64,000 nt of DNA from JBCDBD01 sp039184335. Lineage in GTDB: Bacteria; Bacteroidota; Bacteroidia; Flavobacteriales; Flavobacteriaceae. Shown one piece after another: positions 43,474 to 51,293 of this stretch (its first letter is position 1; each line of letters opens with the position of its first letter). Below the pieces are notes generated by a model, which was not told where the DNA came from, did not search any database, and saw nothing but the letters and a program-made list of their open reading frames with translations. Both the position numbers and the translations under genes were made by a program. The stretch covers positions 1-64,000 of the forward strand of contig JBCDBD010000005.1 in the NCBI GenBank assembly GCA_039184335.1, written 5' to 3'.

Positions 43474-44883
43474 TCAAAGGCTTTCTGGGTTAATGGCCAA
43501 GCTTTTGAAGAGCATCGCCTTGGTTCTGAAGAATTTGTTCTGAACCTCATTCTGCTTGAGTCTAGCATCAATGAGCTTACTTTCACGACTATTTATGAGA
43601 AACAATGAGCTCTCGCCAAAGCTGAACTTACGTTCTTCAGCGGTCAACAATGTTCCGTAATCAGTGACTATATTATCAATAAGCTCATTTTGTATGATGA
43701 AAGAATCCAATTCGTTATAAATGGCAACCACCTTATTTTGAATCTCCAATTCTGCGTTATCGCGCTCGAACTCGGTATCACGCAGCTTAAATTTTGCCAA
43801 TTTCAAATCACCACGTTCCTTTCTCAAGAACAGTGGGAACCTAAAGCTGACACCTCCTTTGTATTCTTGGGTATCAAATGAGTTGATTTGGTCGGGGGTT
43901 TCTGTCAAAAAGTTGAACTCTGCATCAATTTTAGGCAGCAATTTGTTGGCCTTGAGCCGCTTATCCACAATCAATCCCTGAATTTTAAAGTCCAACGACC
44001 GTAATTTGGGGTGTGTTTCCAGAGTGAAACTGTCTAAGGGTTTTCCAAAAATTTCCAGTGTTGTATCGATATCTGATGCTACATCCAAATCTGGGGTGAC
44101 ATTCGACTGTAATTCTACGGGAACGTCATTGATCCATAGAAAATTCGAGAGTTCCAACGAACGCTTCATCAGGGTGATTTTGGCCTGCTCAAGGCTCAAT
44201 GCACGGTTTTTGACCGCAATTTTTGCCTCAACGGTATCAATGGCGGCAATATCACCGGACAAAGCACTCTGCTTAATGCCATTAAAACGGATTTGTGCAT
44301 TTTCAAGAAAGTTTTCAAAGGTCTTCATGTCGCTGTATGACCGAAGCCAATCAAAATATGCCAATGAAGCGTCGTATAGAATCTGGTTGACCAATAAATC
44401 TTGGTCTGCTTTAGACTGTTCCCTGAAAAATTTGGCTCGGCGTAAGGTCGCCATTCGTTCATTGATCCAAAAACCTTCCCCCAAAGACATCGATACCCCT
44501 GCACTATACAATCCATCTTCAGGAACAATCTCATCACGATTGATAAACTCTCCCTGATTTTGTTCAAAGTTCCCCTTAAGCTCGATGCCAAACCAGGTCG
44601 GTATCTTAAATGTAGCATTCAACCGATCCCAATATTCATCTCCCTTGAACTCTTTGCGTTCGTAGTCTATCTCAATTTTTGGGTCAAAACCTCCACGTGC
44701 CCTCATAAGGGTCGCCTGACCGATATCTATGGTCAACTGGGCCTGTTTGGCTACAGGATGGTGTTTTTTGACATACCCCAAATACTCCCTAAAGTTCAGC
44801 ACCAGTGAATCTTGGGCTTGAAGGGACAGGGTGAGTACAAAAAGGACGATACAGCTGATAAACAGCTTATTTTCCTTTGACAT
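43474..44883 (-). CDS. TolC-family outer-membrane efflux protein
   Basis: A 469-residue protein with a signal peptide (IVLFVLTLSLQAQ), long coiled-coil helices typical of TolC (for example IQNKVVAIYNELDSF and AKIAVKNRALSLEQAKITLM) and two homologous halves. It would form the outer-membrane exit duct for the HlyD-like adaptor and ABC transporter encoded upstream. Overlaps the HlyD-like gene by 17 bp. Confidence 0.92.
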   Translation of the reverse strand: MSKENKLFISCIVLFVLTLSLQAQDSLVLNFREYLGYVKKHHPVAKQAQLTIDIGQATLMRARGGFDPKIEIDYERKEFKGDEYWDRLNATFKIPTWFGIELKGNFEQNQGEFINRDEIVPEDGLYSAGVSMSLGEGFWINERMATLRRAKFFREQSKADQDLLVNQILYDASLAYFDWLRSYSDMKTFENFLENAQIRFNGIKQSALSGDIAAIDTVEAKIAVKNRALSLEQAKITLMKRSLELSNFLWINDVPVELQSNVTPDLDVASDIDTTLEIFGKPLDSFTLETHPKLRSLDFKIQGLIVDKRLKANKLLPKIDAEFNFLTETPDQINSFDTQEYKGGVSFRFPLFLRKERGDLKLAKFKLRDTEFERDNAELEIQNKVVAIYNELDSFIIQNELIDNIVTDYGTLLTAEERKFSFGESSLFLINSRESKLIDARLKQNEVQNKFFRTKAMLFKSLAINPESL

Positions 44884-46219
44884 CGGCTATATCTTTTTCT
44901 GGTTGGTAATAGTTGGGGGGGAAACCGTTCAACTGCCTCCAAAGTTCAAACCAAATGGATACATCATCAAGTAACGCAATGGTATTGGCACCTGATCCTA
45001 CCCTTAAATCTTTGGGCCACTCATGATCTTCTTCATCTGGGGCAATCAGTACACGGTATTTACCATTATCACTGATAAAAGTCTCGATTGCCACTACCTT
45101 ACCCCCATAGGTGCCGTATGAGATATTGGGCCAACCGCTGAAAATAATTACCGGCCAGCCATCAAATTGGATCCTGACCTTCTCATCAATATGAATCAAG
45201 GGAAGGTCAATGGGGTTTACAAAGGTTTCAACGGCCATGTCATAGTTGGCCGGCATTATGCCCACTAGCCTATCCCCTTCTTTGAAAGTTTCGCCAATAC
45301 CCCCTTGAAGTGCCTTGTTAATAAAGCCGCTTTGAGGTGCCCGAATGTAGTATAACTGGTTTCTTATCTCATAATTGGTATACTCGTTTTCCAGTTTGGT
45401 CACTTGTGCCTCTGAATCAAACTGGTTCGATTGGGCCGTGAACATATCACTACGTGCCTTGGAAATTTTATCTGTGTACTCCGCCTGAATTCGATTGATC
45501 TCTACCTCAGCATTGATCACATCATTCTTACTGGCCAAAAGTTTGTTCTCTTGCGAAATCAACTTTGCTTGGGTTTCTTGAAGCTTTAACCGTTTTTCCT
45601 CTACATCGGTCACTGCCTTTAACCCTTCTGATTGCAACTGCACCACCCGATCGTATTGCCGTTGTGCGATGGTGATATTTGTATTGGCCGCTTCAAGGTC
45701 AATGCTGTCACTTTGCACCTTTAATCTTGATTGCAGCAATTTGTTCTTGGCCTGTTCCAATTTTAGGCTCCTTTCACTTGTCAGTGCCCCGATTTGGGTA
45801 TTGAGTGCCTTCACCTTTTCTTCATAAGAAACAACGGCCATTTCTTTCGCACGTATCTGTTGCCCTGTTCTTTCTACCAAATTTGGGTCAAAATACTCGT
45901 TCTTGACCTCTGATATGAACAAAATCGTGTCTCCTTTTTCCACAAAATCCCCTTCACGCACGTACCATTGCTCAATTCTTCCAGGAATAGGGGATTGAAT
46001 GGTCTGCGGACGCTGATCAGGTTTAAGGGTCGTCAAAAAACCTTCACCCGATATGTTCTGTGTCCAGGGTAAAAAAAGAACAATGATGCCTATCAATGCA
46101 AAAGCCAATAAAAATCGATTGAAGTGACTATAATGCCTTTTATGAAAAACTTTTTTGGCCGCCTTGAATTGTAATAGGTCAACCTTCTGGTTCAATTTGT
46201 TGTTTGATATGTTAAGCAT
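44867..46219 (-). CDS. HlyD-family membrane-fusion (adaptor) protein
   Basis: A 450-residue periplasmic adaptor: one N-terminal helix (FLLAFALIGIIVLFLPW), lipoyl-like half-motif (PIPGRIEQWYVREGDFVEKGD), a long coiled-coil hairpin (about 130-290), the second lipoyl half (IRAPQSGFINKAL) and a beta-barrel domain. It links the ABC transporter to the TolC-like protein. Overlaps abc by 8 bp and tolC by 17 bp. Confidence 0.93.
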   Translation of the reverse strand: MLNISNNKLNQKVDLLQFKAAKKVFHKRHYSHFNRFLLAFALIGIIVLFLPWTQNISGEGFLTTLKPDQRPQTIQSPIPGRIEQWYVREGDFVEKGDTILFISEVKNEYFDPNLVERTGQQIRAKEMAVVSYEEKVKALNTQIGALTSERSLKLEQAKNKLLQSRLKVQSDSIDLEAANTNITIAQRQYDRVVQLQSEGLKAVTDVEEKRLKLQETQAKLISQENKLLASKNDVINAEVEINRIQAEYTDKISKARSDMFTAQSNQFDSEAQVTKLENEYTNYEIRNQLYYIRAPQSGFINKALQGGIGETFKEGDRLVGIMPANYDMAVETFVNPIDLPLIHIDEKVRIQFDGWPVIIFSGWPNISYGTYGGKVVAIETFISDNGKYRVLIAPDEEDHEWPKDLRVGSGANTIALLDDVSIWFELWRQLNGFPPNYYQPEKDIADVKGK

Positions 46220-47894
46220 GGACTCCTGCTGTTTCGTTAATCAATCTTCCTTTGTCAATCGTTATGATTCGACCGCATTTTTGTATCCATTTTGGATTCT
46301 CGCTTACAATAATGAGTGCCCAACCATTTGAAGAATCGACCAAAAAATCCATGATCTGGTTGGCTTCCAACTCTCCGAATTGGTCCAATGGATCTTTTAA
46401 TATCAAAAGTTTGGGCCTGCGAACAATACTTCTTGCCAAGACTATTTTCTTGGATACAGTATACGGAATCTGTCTTCCTTCTGGGTACAATATGGTATTC
46501 AGACCCTGAGGCTGCTCTTTGACAAATTGGGTAAGCTGGGTTTTCTCCAAAGCCCAATACACATCTTCCCGGGGTATGGATTCATCACCAAACGTTATAT
46601 TGTTCAATATACTGCCCTCAAAAGGGGATTCTTCACTTAATGATTGTCCTAAATGTGACCGGTAATAGTTTAGGTTCAGTCCACTTAGCGAAACATTATT
46701 GATGAAAATATCTCCTTTGTCCGGTTCTAAAATACCTGCAATGAGCCGCAACAAGGTTGATTTTCCAGACCCACTGGGTCCCTGCAAAAGAATGGTACAG
46801 GAAGGGGAGATGGTCAATGACATATTGTCGATGATTTTCTTGTCTCGATCCGGAACCTTGTAAGAAACCTCATGAAGCTCCACAGTAAAACCTTCATTTT
46901 CTTTAAAGGGCATCTCGCCTTCTTGCGGTTCAAGTTCTTTATCAACGACTTGGCCCAATTTTTCAAGAGAGGTCAATAGGTCATAAAAGGTTTCTAACCC
47001 CAAAATCAGTTTTTCTACGGAGCTGATGACCAAAAGTATGATGATCTCGGCAGCTACAAATTGCCCTATGTTCATCTCTTGGTTAAGTACCAAAAGCCCC
47101 CCGATGAGCAAAAGTCCTGCAGTGACCAAAACCTTAAACCCAATCATTTGTACAAACTGTAGCACCAAAATCCGGAAATGGCTTTCCCGTGCCTTAAGGT
47201 AATCAACCACAAGGGTATCATTTTTATTGATGGCATGTGAAGTTTTGCCCGAAAGCTTAAAACTCACTATAGAGCGAGCAATCTCTTGGATCCAATGTGC
47301 CACCTTGTACTTGTTTTTTGATTCATCCAAACTTGTCTCGAGCCCTCTCTGGGCAGTAAACTTAAACACCACATAGATAAGCAGTAAGAGCAGTATGCCA
47401 TACACAATGAAAAAAGGATGGTAAAATGACAGCAGCAATAGGCCGAAAATTATCTGCAATAAGGCCGCTGGAAAATCAATCAAGATTTTGGAAAGACTTT
47501 TTTGAACTGTCAAGGTATCAAAGAAACGGTTGGCCAATTCAGGTGGGTAATAATTACGAAGCTCACTCATCTTTATTTTTGGGAACCGATAGGAAAATTC
47601 AAAGGATGATCTTGTAAAAATCTTCTGCTGCACATTTTCTATGATGCGTATCTGCATCAGTTGTAGCCCCCCCACAAAGGCAACCCCAAGGGTTACCAAG
47701 ATAACGAGAACAATCCACGAAGTACTGACCTGGGCACCTTGAATGAGGTTGATTATGGCCTGGATGCCCAATGGAAGCGAAAGATTGACCAAACCTGCGA
47801 AGATTGCATAATAAAACACCTGTAAAATGTCTTTTTTGTCTAATTTGACCAACCCAACAAGTCGTTGCCAGGCAGTTAAAATATTCTTAGCCAT
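46212..47894 (-). CDS. ABC transporter (fused membrane/ATPase) with degenerate ATPase site
   Basis: About 560 residues: six-helix exporter domain (1-320) and nucleotide-binding domain. Walker A is intact (LLQGPSGSGKSTLLRL), but other motifs are eroded: the signature LSGGQ reads YTVSKK, the Walker B end reads LLILKDPLD instead of LLILDEP, and the switch His is missing in LIIVSENPKW. A homodimer would have two poor ATPase sites. It lacks a peptidase C39 domain. Start 47894 overlaps the TetR stop by 8 bp (ATG 47906 also in frame). It is encoded with HlyD and TolC partners, so it is presumably an export system of type I layout; cargo unknown. Confidence 0.88.
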   Translation of the reverse strand: MAKNILTAWQRLVGLVKLDKKDILQVFYYAIFAGLVNLSLPLGIQAIINLIQGAQVSTSWIVLVILVTLGVAFVGGLQLMQIRIIENVQQKIFTRSSFEFSYRFPKIKMSELRNYYPPELANRFFDTLTVQKSLSKILIDFPAALLQIIFGLLLLSFYHPFFIVYGILLLLLIYVVFKFTAQRGLETSLDESKNKYKVAHWIQEIARSIVSFKLSGKTSHAINKNDTLVVDYLKARESHFRILVLQFVQMIGFKVLVTAGLLLIGGLLVLNQEMNIGQFVAAEIIILLVISSVEKLILGLETFYDLLTSLEKLGQVVDKELEPQEGEMPFKENEGFTVELHEVSYKVPDRDKKIIDNMSLTISPSCTILLQGPSGSGKSTLLRLIAGILEPDKGDIFINNVSLSGLNLNYYRSHLGQSLSEESPFEGSILNNITFGDESIPREDVYWALEKTQLTQFVKEQPQGLNTILYPEGRQIPYTVSKKIVLARSIVRRPKLLILKDPLDQFGELEANQIMDFLVDSSNGWALIIVSENPKWIQKCGRIITIDKGRLINETAGVHA

Positions 47895-48573
47895 TGGTAG
47901 TTGCATTTAAGGTTTTTAGCGCTAAATCGGTAAAATATTGGGTGGGTGTGGTTTGTCGATCACAATCGGTCAAGCCTGGAAAGTGATTTTTTAAAAAATG
48001 TTGGTGCATGGCACCTTCAAGGATGGTACTGGCCAAACTTGAGGGGTACATATAGCGACCGTTTACCGCTTGTATCATTTCTTTTAACCTATTGACCATT
48101 CTTTTGTAAATGGTGAAATACCCTTCTTTGTTTTCAATGTCCACTTCTTTGGTCAAAAATGATTTGGAAGATTCATTGATAACAATCTTATTCAGCATTA
48201 CTTCATTTACATGTGAAAACGAATTGTCTTGCATCACTGTTTTTGTAACAACCTCAATGGCCTTTGCCAACTTTTCATTGGGATCGGCAATGTTGTTCGT
48301 AGAAAAAACCAATTGATACTCTAGCCAACCCCAGTACCACGATGTCAAATAAACCAATAATTTATGCTTGTTTTCAAAATAGCGGTACACTGAGCTTTCA
48401 TTAGATCCAATCTGGTCACCAAGCTTTTTGAACGTAAAGCTTTCAAAGCCCATTTCATCAATCATCAAAATGCTCTGCTCTATGATTCGTTTTCCCAAAT
48501 CAGTGGATTCGGGATCTTTCACGTATATTTTATCATTTACCGCAATCTTGATCGATTGCATCAACCGTTCCAT
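47887..48573 (-). CDS. TetR/AcrR-family repressor
   Basis: A 228-residue regulator. The N-terminal helix-turn-helix is LGKRIIEQSILMIDEMGFES plus KLGDQIGSNESSVYRYFENK; the remainder is the ligand-binding helical domain. It is the first gene of the export operon and overlaps the ABC gene by 8 bp. Palindromes at 48606-48620 and 48670-48684 in the divergent promoter region are its likely operators. Alternative start ATG 48561. Confidence 0.92.
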   Translation of the reverse strand: MERLMQSIKIAVNDKIYVKDPESTDLGKRIIEQSILMIDEMGFESFTFKKLGDQIGSNESSVYRYFENKHKLLVYLTSWYWGWLEYQLVFSTNNIADPNEKLAKAIEVVTKTVMQDNSFSHVNEVMLNKIVINESSKSFLTKEVDIENKEGYFTIYKRMVNRLKEMIQAVNGRYMYPSSLASTILEGAMHQHFLKNHFPGLTDCDRQTTPTQYFTDLALKTLNATTNG

Positions 48574-48598
48574 AATATGTTTCTTTTAAAAATCAATG

Positions 48599-48606
48599 CA
48601 AATATA
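48599..48606 (-). promoter_or_regulatory. -7 promoter box of the tetR operon (TATATTTG)
   Basis: On the minus strand TATATTTG is a perfect match to TAnnTTTG, 26 bp before the start at 48573. A palindrome abuts it on the upstream side. Confidence 0.65.
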
Positions 48607-48620
48607 ATAGTATTACTATT
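48606..48620. promoter_or_regulatory. Palindromic operator 1 (AATAGTA-T-TACTATT)
   Basis: Perfect 15-bp palindrome with 7-bp arms lying directly upstream of the -7 box of the tetR operon. It shares the ATAGT/ACTAT half-sites with operator 2. A repressor bound here would block the tetR promoter. Confidence 0.7.
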
Positions 48621-48669
48621 GAATAATGATAGTTTAACAGTTTTTAACGAAAGTAACGCATTTTTTTTA

Positions 48670-48684
48670 GATAGTTATACTATC
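48670..48684. promoter_or_regulatory. Palindromic operator 2 (GATAGT-TAT-ACTATC)
   Basis: Perfect palindrome with 6-bp arms, similar to operator 1, overlapping TATCTTTA (48681-48688), the likely -7 box of the plus-strand gene at 48702. A partial third half-site GATAGTTTAAC lies at 48628-48638 between them. Confidence 0.65.
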
Positions 48685-48701
48685 TTTAGGGCTCATGAAA
48701 A

Positions 48702-49064
48702 ATGAAGCTTATGAAAAGATTTCTATGTTTACTGGCTTTGGTATTGGTTACCATTACCCCACTGATGGCGCAACAACAAACATATAGGATTCGTTTTGAA
48801 CACTTTTCTGAAAGCAGGGGCAACCAAGAAAGTGGTCTCATTACCGAACTGCCTTATTCAGAGGTCGTTCTGGTGAACAATGTTCTTGGATCCAACTCAG
48901 GTCTAGGCCCAACCCTGAATTTTCATGGCACAATTTTAGTCATTGACCAAATGAACGTACAAACCGATGGTAGCATTCAAATTGTGGTACGAAGGGAGGA
49001 TGGAAGGGATTTTTTTGGTTACCGGCCCACCTTGAAAGCAATTTTGTCAGAAGCTTATAATTGA
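48702..49064 (+). CDS. Small secreted protein, unknown, divergent from the TetR operon
   Basis: A 120-residue exported protein: signal peptide (FLCLLALVLVTITPLMAQQ) and a soluble body of about 95 residues with no cysteine and no family I recognise; distinctive parts are FEHFSESRGNQESG and DGRDFFGYRPTLKAIL. Its promoter overlaps operator 2, so it is probably under the neighbouring TetR repressor and may be functionally tied to the export system. It is monocistronic, with a terminator about 40-100 bp downstream. Confidence 0.75.
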   Translation: MKLMKRFLCLLALVLVTITPLMAQQQTYRIRFEHFSESRGNQESGLITELPYSEVVLVNNVLGSNSGLGPTLNFHGTILVIDQMNVQTDGSIQIVVRREDGRDFFGYRPTLKAILSEAYN

Positions 49065-49102
49065 AAAAGAGTCCATACTATTCAAAATCCGTTCTCTGCG
49101 AT

Positions 49103-49163
49103 GCACCAGCCCATCTTCATGTTCTCCAAGCTAGTTTAGATTATCTCAGGGCTGGTGCTTTTT
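49103..49163 (+). terminator. Terminator after the small secreted protein gene
   Basis: GCACCAGCCC (49103-49112) pairs perfectly with GGGCTGGTGC (49149-49158), followed by TTTTT. The 36-nt loop is long for a terminator, so an RNA-regulatory role is possible. Confidence 0.7.
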
Positions 49164-49355
49164 GAACGATAACACAAAGTATATATTATTTGTTCTCGCT
49201 AAGTCAAAGCAGGCATTTCGACATAATTTGATTATTGAATGTATTGTAAGACAGATTAAAAATAGTGAAAAGCTTCACTTAAAAAACAGATTTTGGTCAC
49301 TGATATACCCATTGCCAATTGAAAAAGACCAAAAATAATACGCAACAAAGAAAAC

Positions 49356-49712
49356 ATGAAAAAGGTTTTATCGAAATGGTTCAGTTCGAAAAGTAAAAAC
49401 CCAACCTATTCTGCTGCGATTGAAAACATTGATCATATCTTATTGATTGAAGGGGTATTCGGTGCGACTGAATCGGCCGATGTACTTTTGTCTTTACTAA
49501 ATTACAAGATAAAATTTCATACCATACAACTTTTGAACCTAAAAGATGATACTTCGAACAATGCCTTAAATTCCAAAAAAAGAATTGAGGAACTTAAAAT
49601 AGCAAAAAATAGGGTTACCGATATGGTCATTGAAGCTAGGGACAACAACCAACAACTCGAGATTCACAGCACGATAAACATCATACTCAAAAATAAAGAT
49701 TCCTTCTCATGA
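49356..49712 (+). CDS. Small unknown protein, paralogue of the one next to sbtA
   Basis: A 118-residue soluble protein of no family I know. Its core (ATESADVLLSLLNYKIKFHTIQLL ... RIEELKIAKNRVTDMV ... LEIHSTINIIL) aligns along its whole length with the 97-residue protein at 50995-51288: same SADVLLSLL / AMDVILALL motif, same K-F-H block, same Glu-Leu helix and same final IDGILNISL-type strand. The predicted order is helix-strand-helix-strand. It lacks signal or membrane segments. The LysR gene is convergent (6-bp overlap). A regulatory partner role near the bicarbonate permease is inferred from context alone. Confidence 0.7.
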   Translation: MKKVLSKWFSSKSKNPTYSAAIENIDHILLIEGVFGATESADVLLSLLNYKIKFHTIQLLNLKDDTSNNALNSKKRIEELKIAKNRVTDMVIEARDNNQQLEIHSTINIILKNKDSFS

Positions 49713-50636
49713 TCCATACTTGCCAAACCATTGAAAATTTTGTGTAATAATCGTTTCCTTTTTCAGGTCAAGATATGTCAGAAGTGCCTCGGATATCGGG
49801 GATAGTTTTTTAGCCTTTAACCAAACCATGTTCCAAGTAGTTTTAATCGGCAGGTTTTTGAAGGGAAAAATTTTAAGGTCTCCATTTTTAAGTTCGTTTT
49901 TTATTCCTATGACCGGCATTATCGAACACCCCAATCCTGCAATGACCGCTTGTTTCACAGCTTCATTTGAGGTCAGTTCAATTCTTTTTCCAACTTCAAT
50001 CTTTCGCTCCCTTAAATAGTTTTCCATAGCACCACGTGTTGCAGAGCCCTGTTCCCTAAAAATAAGCGGGGTATCTTTAGAAAAAGTGTTGGTGGTCAAC
50101 TTGATTCGACCAAAATGCTTTGGATTGGCCACTAAATAAAGTACGTTTTCCATTAGACTCACCTTGTTCAAGCTGAGATGGGCGGGCAAAACGGATACCA
50201 GCGCAAAATCGACCTCATTTTTCTCGATATGTTCCACAACCCTGGATTTGTTCGTGACATCCATGGAAAGATCTACCTCAGGATTCTCTCTCATAAAGTC
50301 TGTTAAAAAATAAGGCATTACGTATTTGCCTGTTGATACTACCGATATTTTTAAGCGGCCAGCCAACTTACCCCCAACTGACAGCATTCTGTAGTTGATC
50401 GTATCTACTTCTTTTAAAATACGCTGCGCCATTTCAGCAATTTCTTTTCCAAAATCAGTTATGAAAAGCTGCCTGCCGACCACTTCAGTCAAGGGAATCG
50501 GGAATTGTGACTGTAAATTTTTTAGTTGGATTGACACGGCAGGCTGCGTTAGGTGAAGCTCTTCTGAAGCTTTTGTAATACTCTGTTTTTCAGAAACCTT
50601 TAAAAAAACCTTTAGTTGGTGCAAGGTATAATTCAT
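49707..50636 (-). CDS. LysR-family regulator (CbbR/CmpR-like context)
   Basis: A 309-residue LysR protein: N-terminal HTH (LHQLKVFLKVSEKQSITKAS; HLTQPAVSIQLKNLQ) and a periplasmic-binding-like effector domain. It is divergent from a small membrane protein, a small unknown protein and sbtA. LysR proteins of this kind (CmpR, CbbR) control inorganic-carbon uptake in autotrophs, so by analogy it may control sbtA. A possible operator TTAATGTAAATCATAA lies at 50645-50660. Confidence 0.9.
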   Translation of the reverse strand: MNYTLHQLKVFLKVSEKQSITKASEELHLTQPAVSIQLKNLQSQFPIPLTEVVGRQLFITDFGKEIAEMAQRILKEVDTINYRMLSVGGKLAGRLKISVVSTGKYVMPYFLTDFMRENPEVDLSMDVTNKSRVVEHIEKNEVDFALVSVLPAHLSLNKVSLMENVLYLVANPKHFGRIKLTTNTFSKDTPLIFREQGSATRGAMENYLRERKIEVGKRIELTSNEAVKQAVIAGLGCSIMPVIGIKNELKNGDLKIFPFKNLPIKTTWNMVWLKAKKLSPISEALLTYLDLKKETIITQNFQWFGKYGS

Positions 50637-50644
50637 AACTTTTG

Positions 50645-50660
50645 TTAATGTAAATCATAA
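50645..50660. promoter_or_regulatory. Candidate LysR operator
   Basis: TTAATGTAAATCATAA is an imperfect dyad with T-N11-A-like spacing in the 79-bp gap between the LysR gene and the divergent sbtA group. The AT-rich surroundings make this a weak call. Confidence 0.35.
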
Positions 50661-50715
50661 TAAATATAAATAAAAATATATGAAATAAATGGAACATTTT
50701 TGTGCCATAAAACAA

Positions 50716-50979
50716 ATGTCCATGCAATACATACTTTCACTTTTTTACCGCGAAGAGCCCAAAACAGAAGAACGCAAAGCCAACTTTTTTCTGAAAGCCA
50801 AACAACTACGACTATTCATTTTATGTCTATTAACTGCCGGTTTTGCTTTATGGTCCATGGCCAATGCGTATCTTTTTTTTGACAAGATTGTGATTGCCTT
50901 TGCCATTTTCTTTATCGTTGCGCTTTGCAACAGTGCCAATGGCAAAAGGGGAAATACAAATTCAACATTACAACAATAA
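50716..50979 (+). CDS. Small two-helix membrane protein in the sbtA group
   Basis: About 87 residues with a charged N-terminal stretch (FYREEPKTEERKANFFLKAK) and two membrane helices (LFILCLLTAGFALWSMANAY; IVIAFAIFFIVALCNSA). Not recognised. Start 50716 or 50722 is chosen over 50689 because a -7-like CATTTTTG (50695-50702) would place transcription near 50709. It is the first gene of the plus-strand group that includes the small unknown protein and the bicarbonate permease, so it may help assemble or regulate the transporter. Confidence 0.65.
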   Translation: MSMQYILSLFYREEPKTEERKANFFLKAKQLRLFILCLLTAGFALWSMANAYLFFDKIVIAFAIFFIVALCNSANGKRGNTNSTLQQ

Positions 50980-50994
50980 ATTAATCCTTAACAT

Positions 50995-51288
50995 ATGGAA
51001 ACCTTGATCAAAACAGAACAAACGATTCAATTAGTTGATGGCAGTTTTACCCCATCTGAAGCGATGGATGTCATTCTGGCCCTGCTAGATGAGAAAATAA
51101 ACTTTCATAAACTACAGCGATTGTCATGGTGTGAAGGTAACAGTAGTGCCAATACGAAGTACCCTGACGGACGGATTACGGAGTTGGAACACGAAAAAAT
51201 GGTCGTCAAAAATTTCATCAACAGTATAAGAAATGAAGGCAAACGCCTAAGGATCGATGGTATACTGAACATTTCCCTAGAGGAATAG
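50995..51288 (+). CDS. Small unknown protein directly upstream of sbtA
   Basis: A 97-residue soluble protein: DGSFTPSEAMDVILALLDEK, KINFHKLQRLSWCEG, then a charged helix (GRITELEHEKMVVKNFINSI) and a terminal strand LRIDGILNISLEE. Its paralogue is at 49356-49712. It begins 15 bp after the small membrane protein and ends 5 bp before sbtA, so tight coupling is likely. In cyanobacteria SbtA is controlled by a small PII-like protein, SbtB; this protein is the same size and in an analogous place but shows no PII motif that I can see. Confidence 0.75.
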   Translation: METLIKTEQTIQLVDGSFTPSEAMDVILALLDEKINFHKLQRLSWCEGNSSANTKYPDGRITELEHEKMVVKNFINSIRNEGKRLRIDGILNISLEE

Positions 51289-51293
51289 TCTGT

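Noticed and set aside
42950..43543. 197-codon plus-strand frame over the YitT gene
   Set aside because: Shadow of the YitT family membrane protein, whose signatures are on the minus strand.
49103..49163. Long-loop hairpin as a riboswitch or small RNA
   Set aside because: Stem followed by T5 just after a gene is adequately explained as a terminator; no known riboswitch motif was seen.
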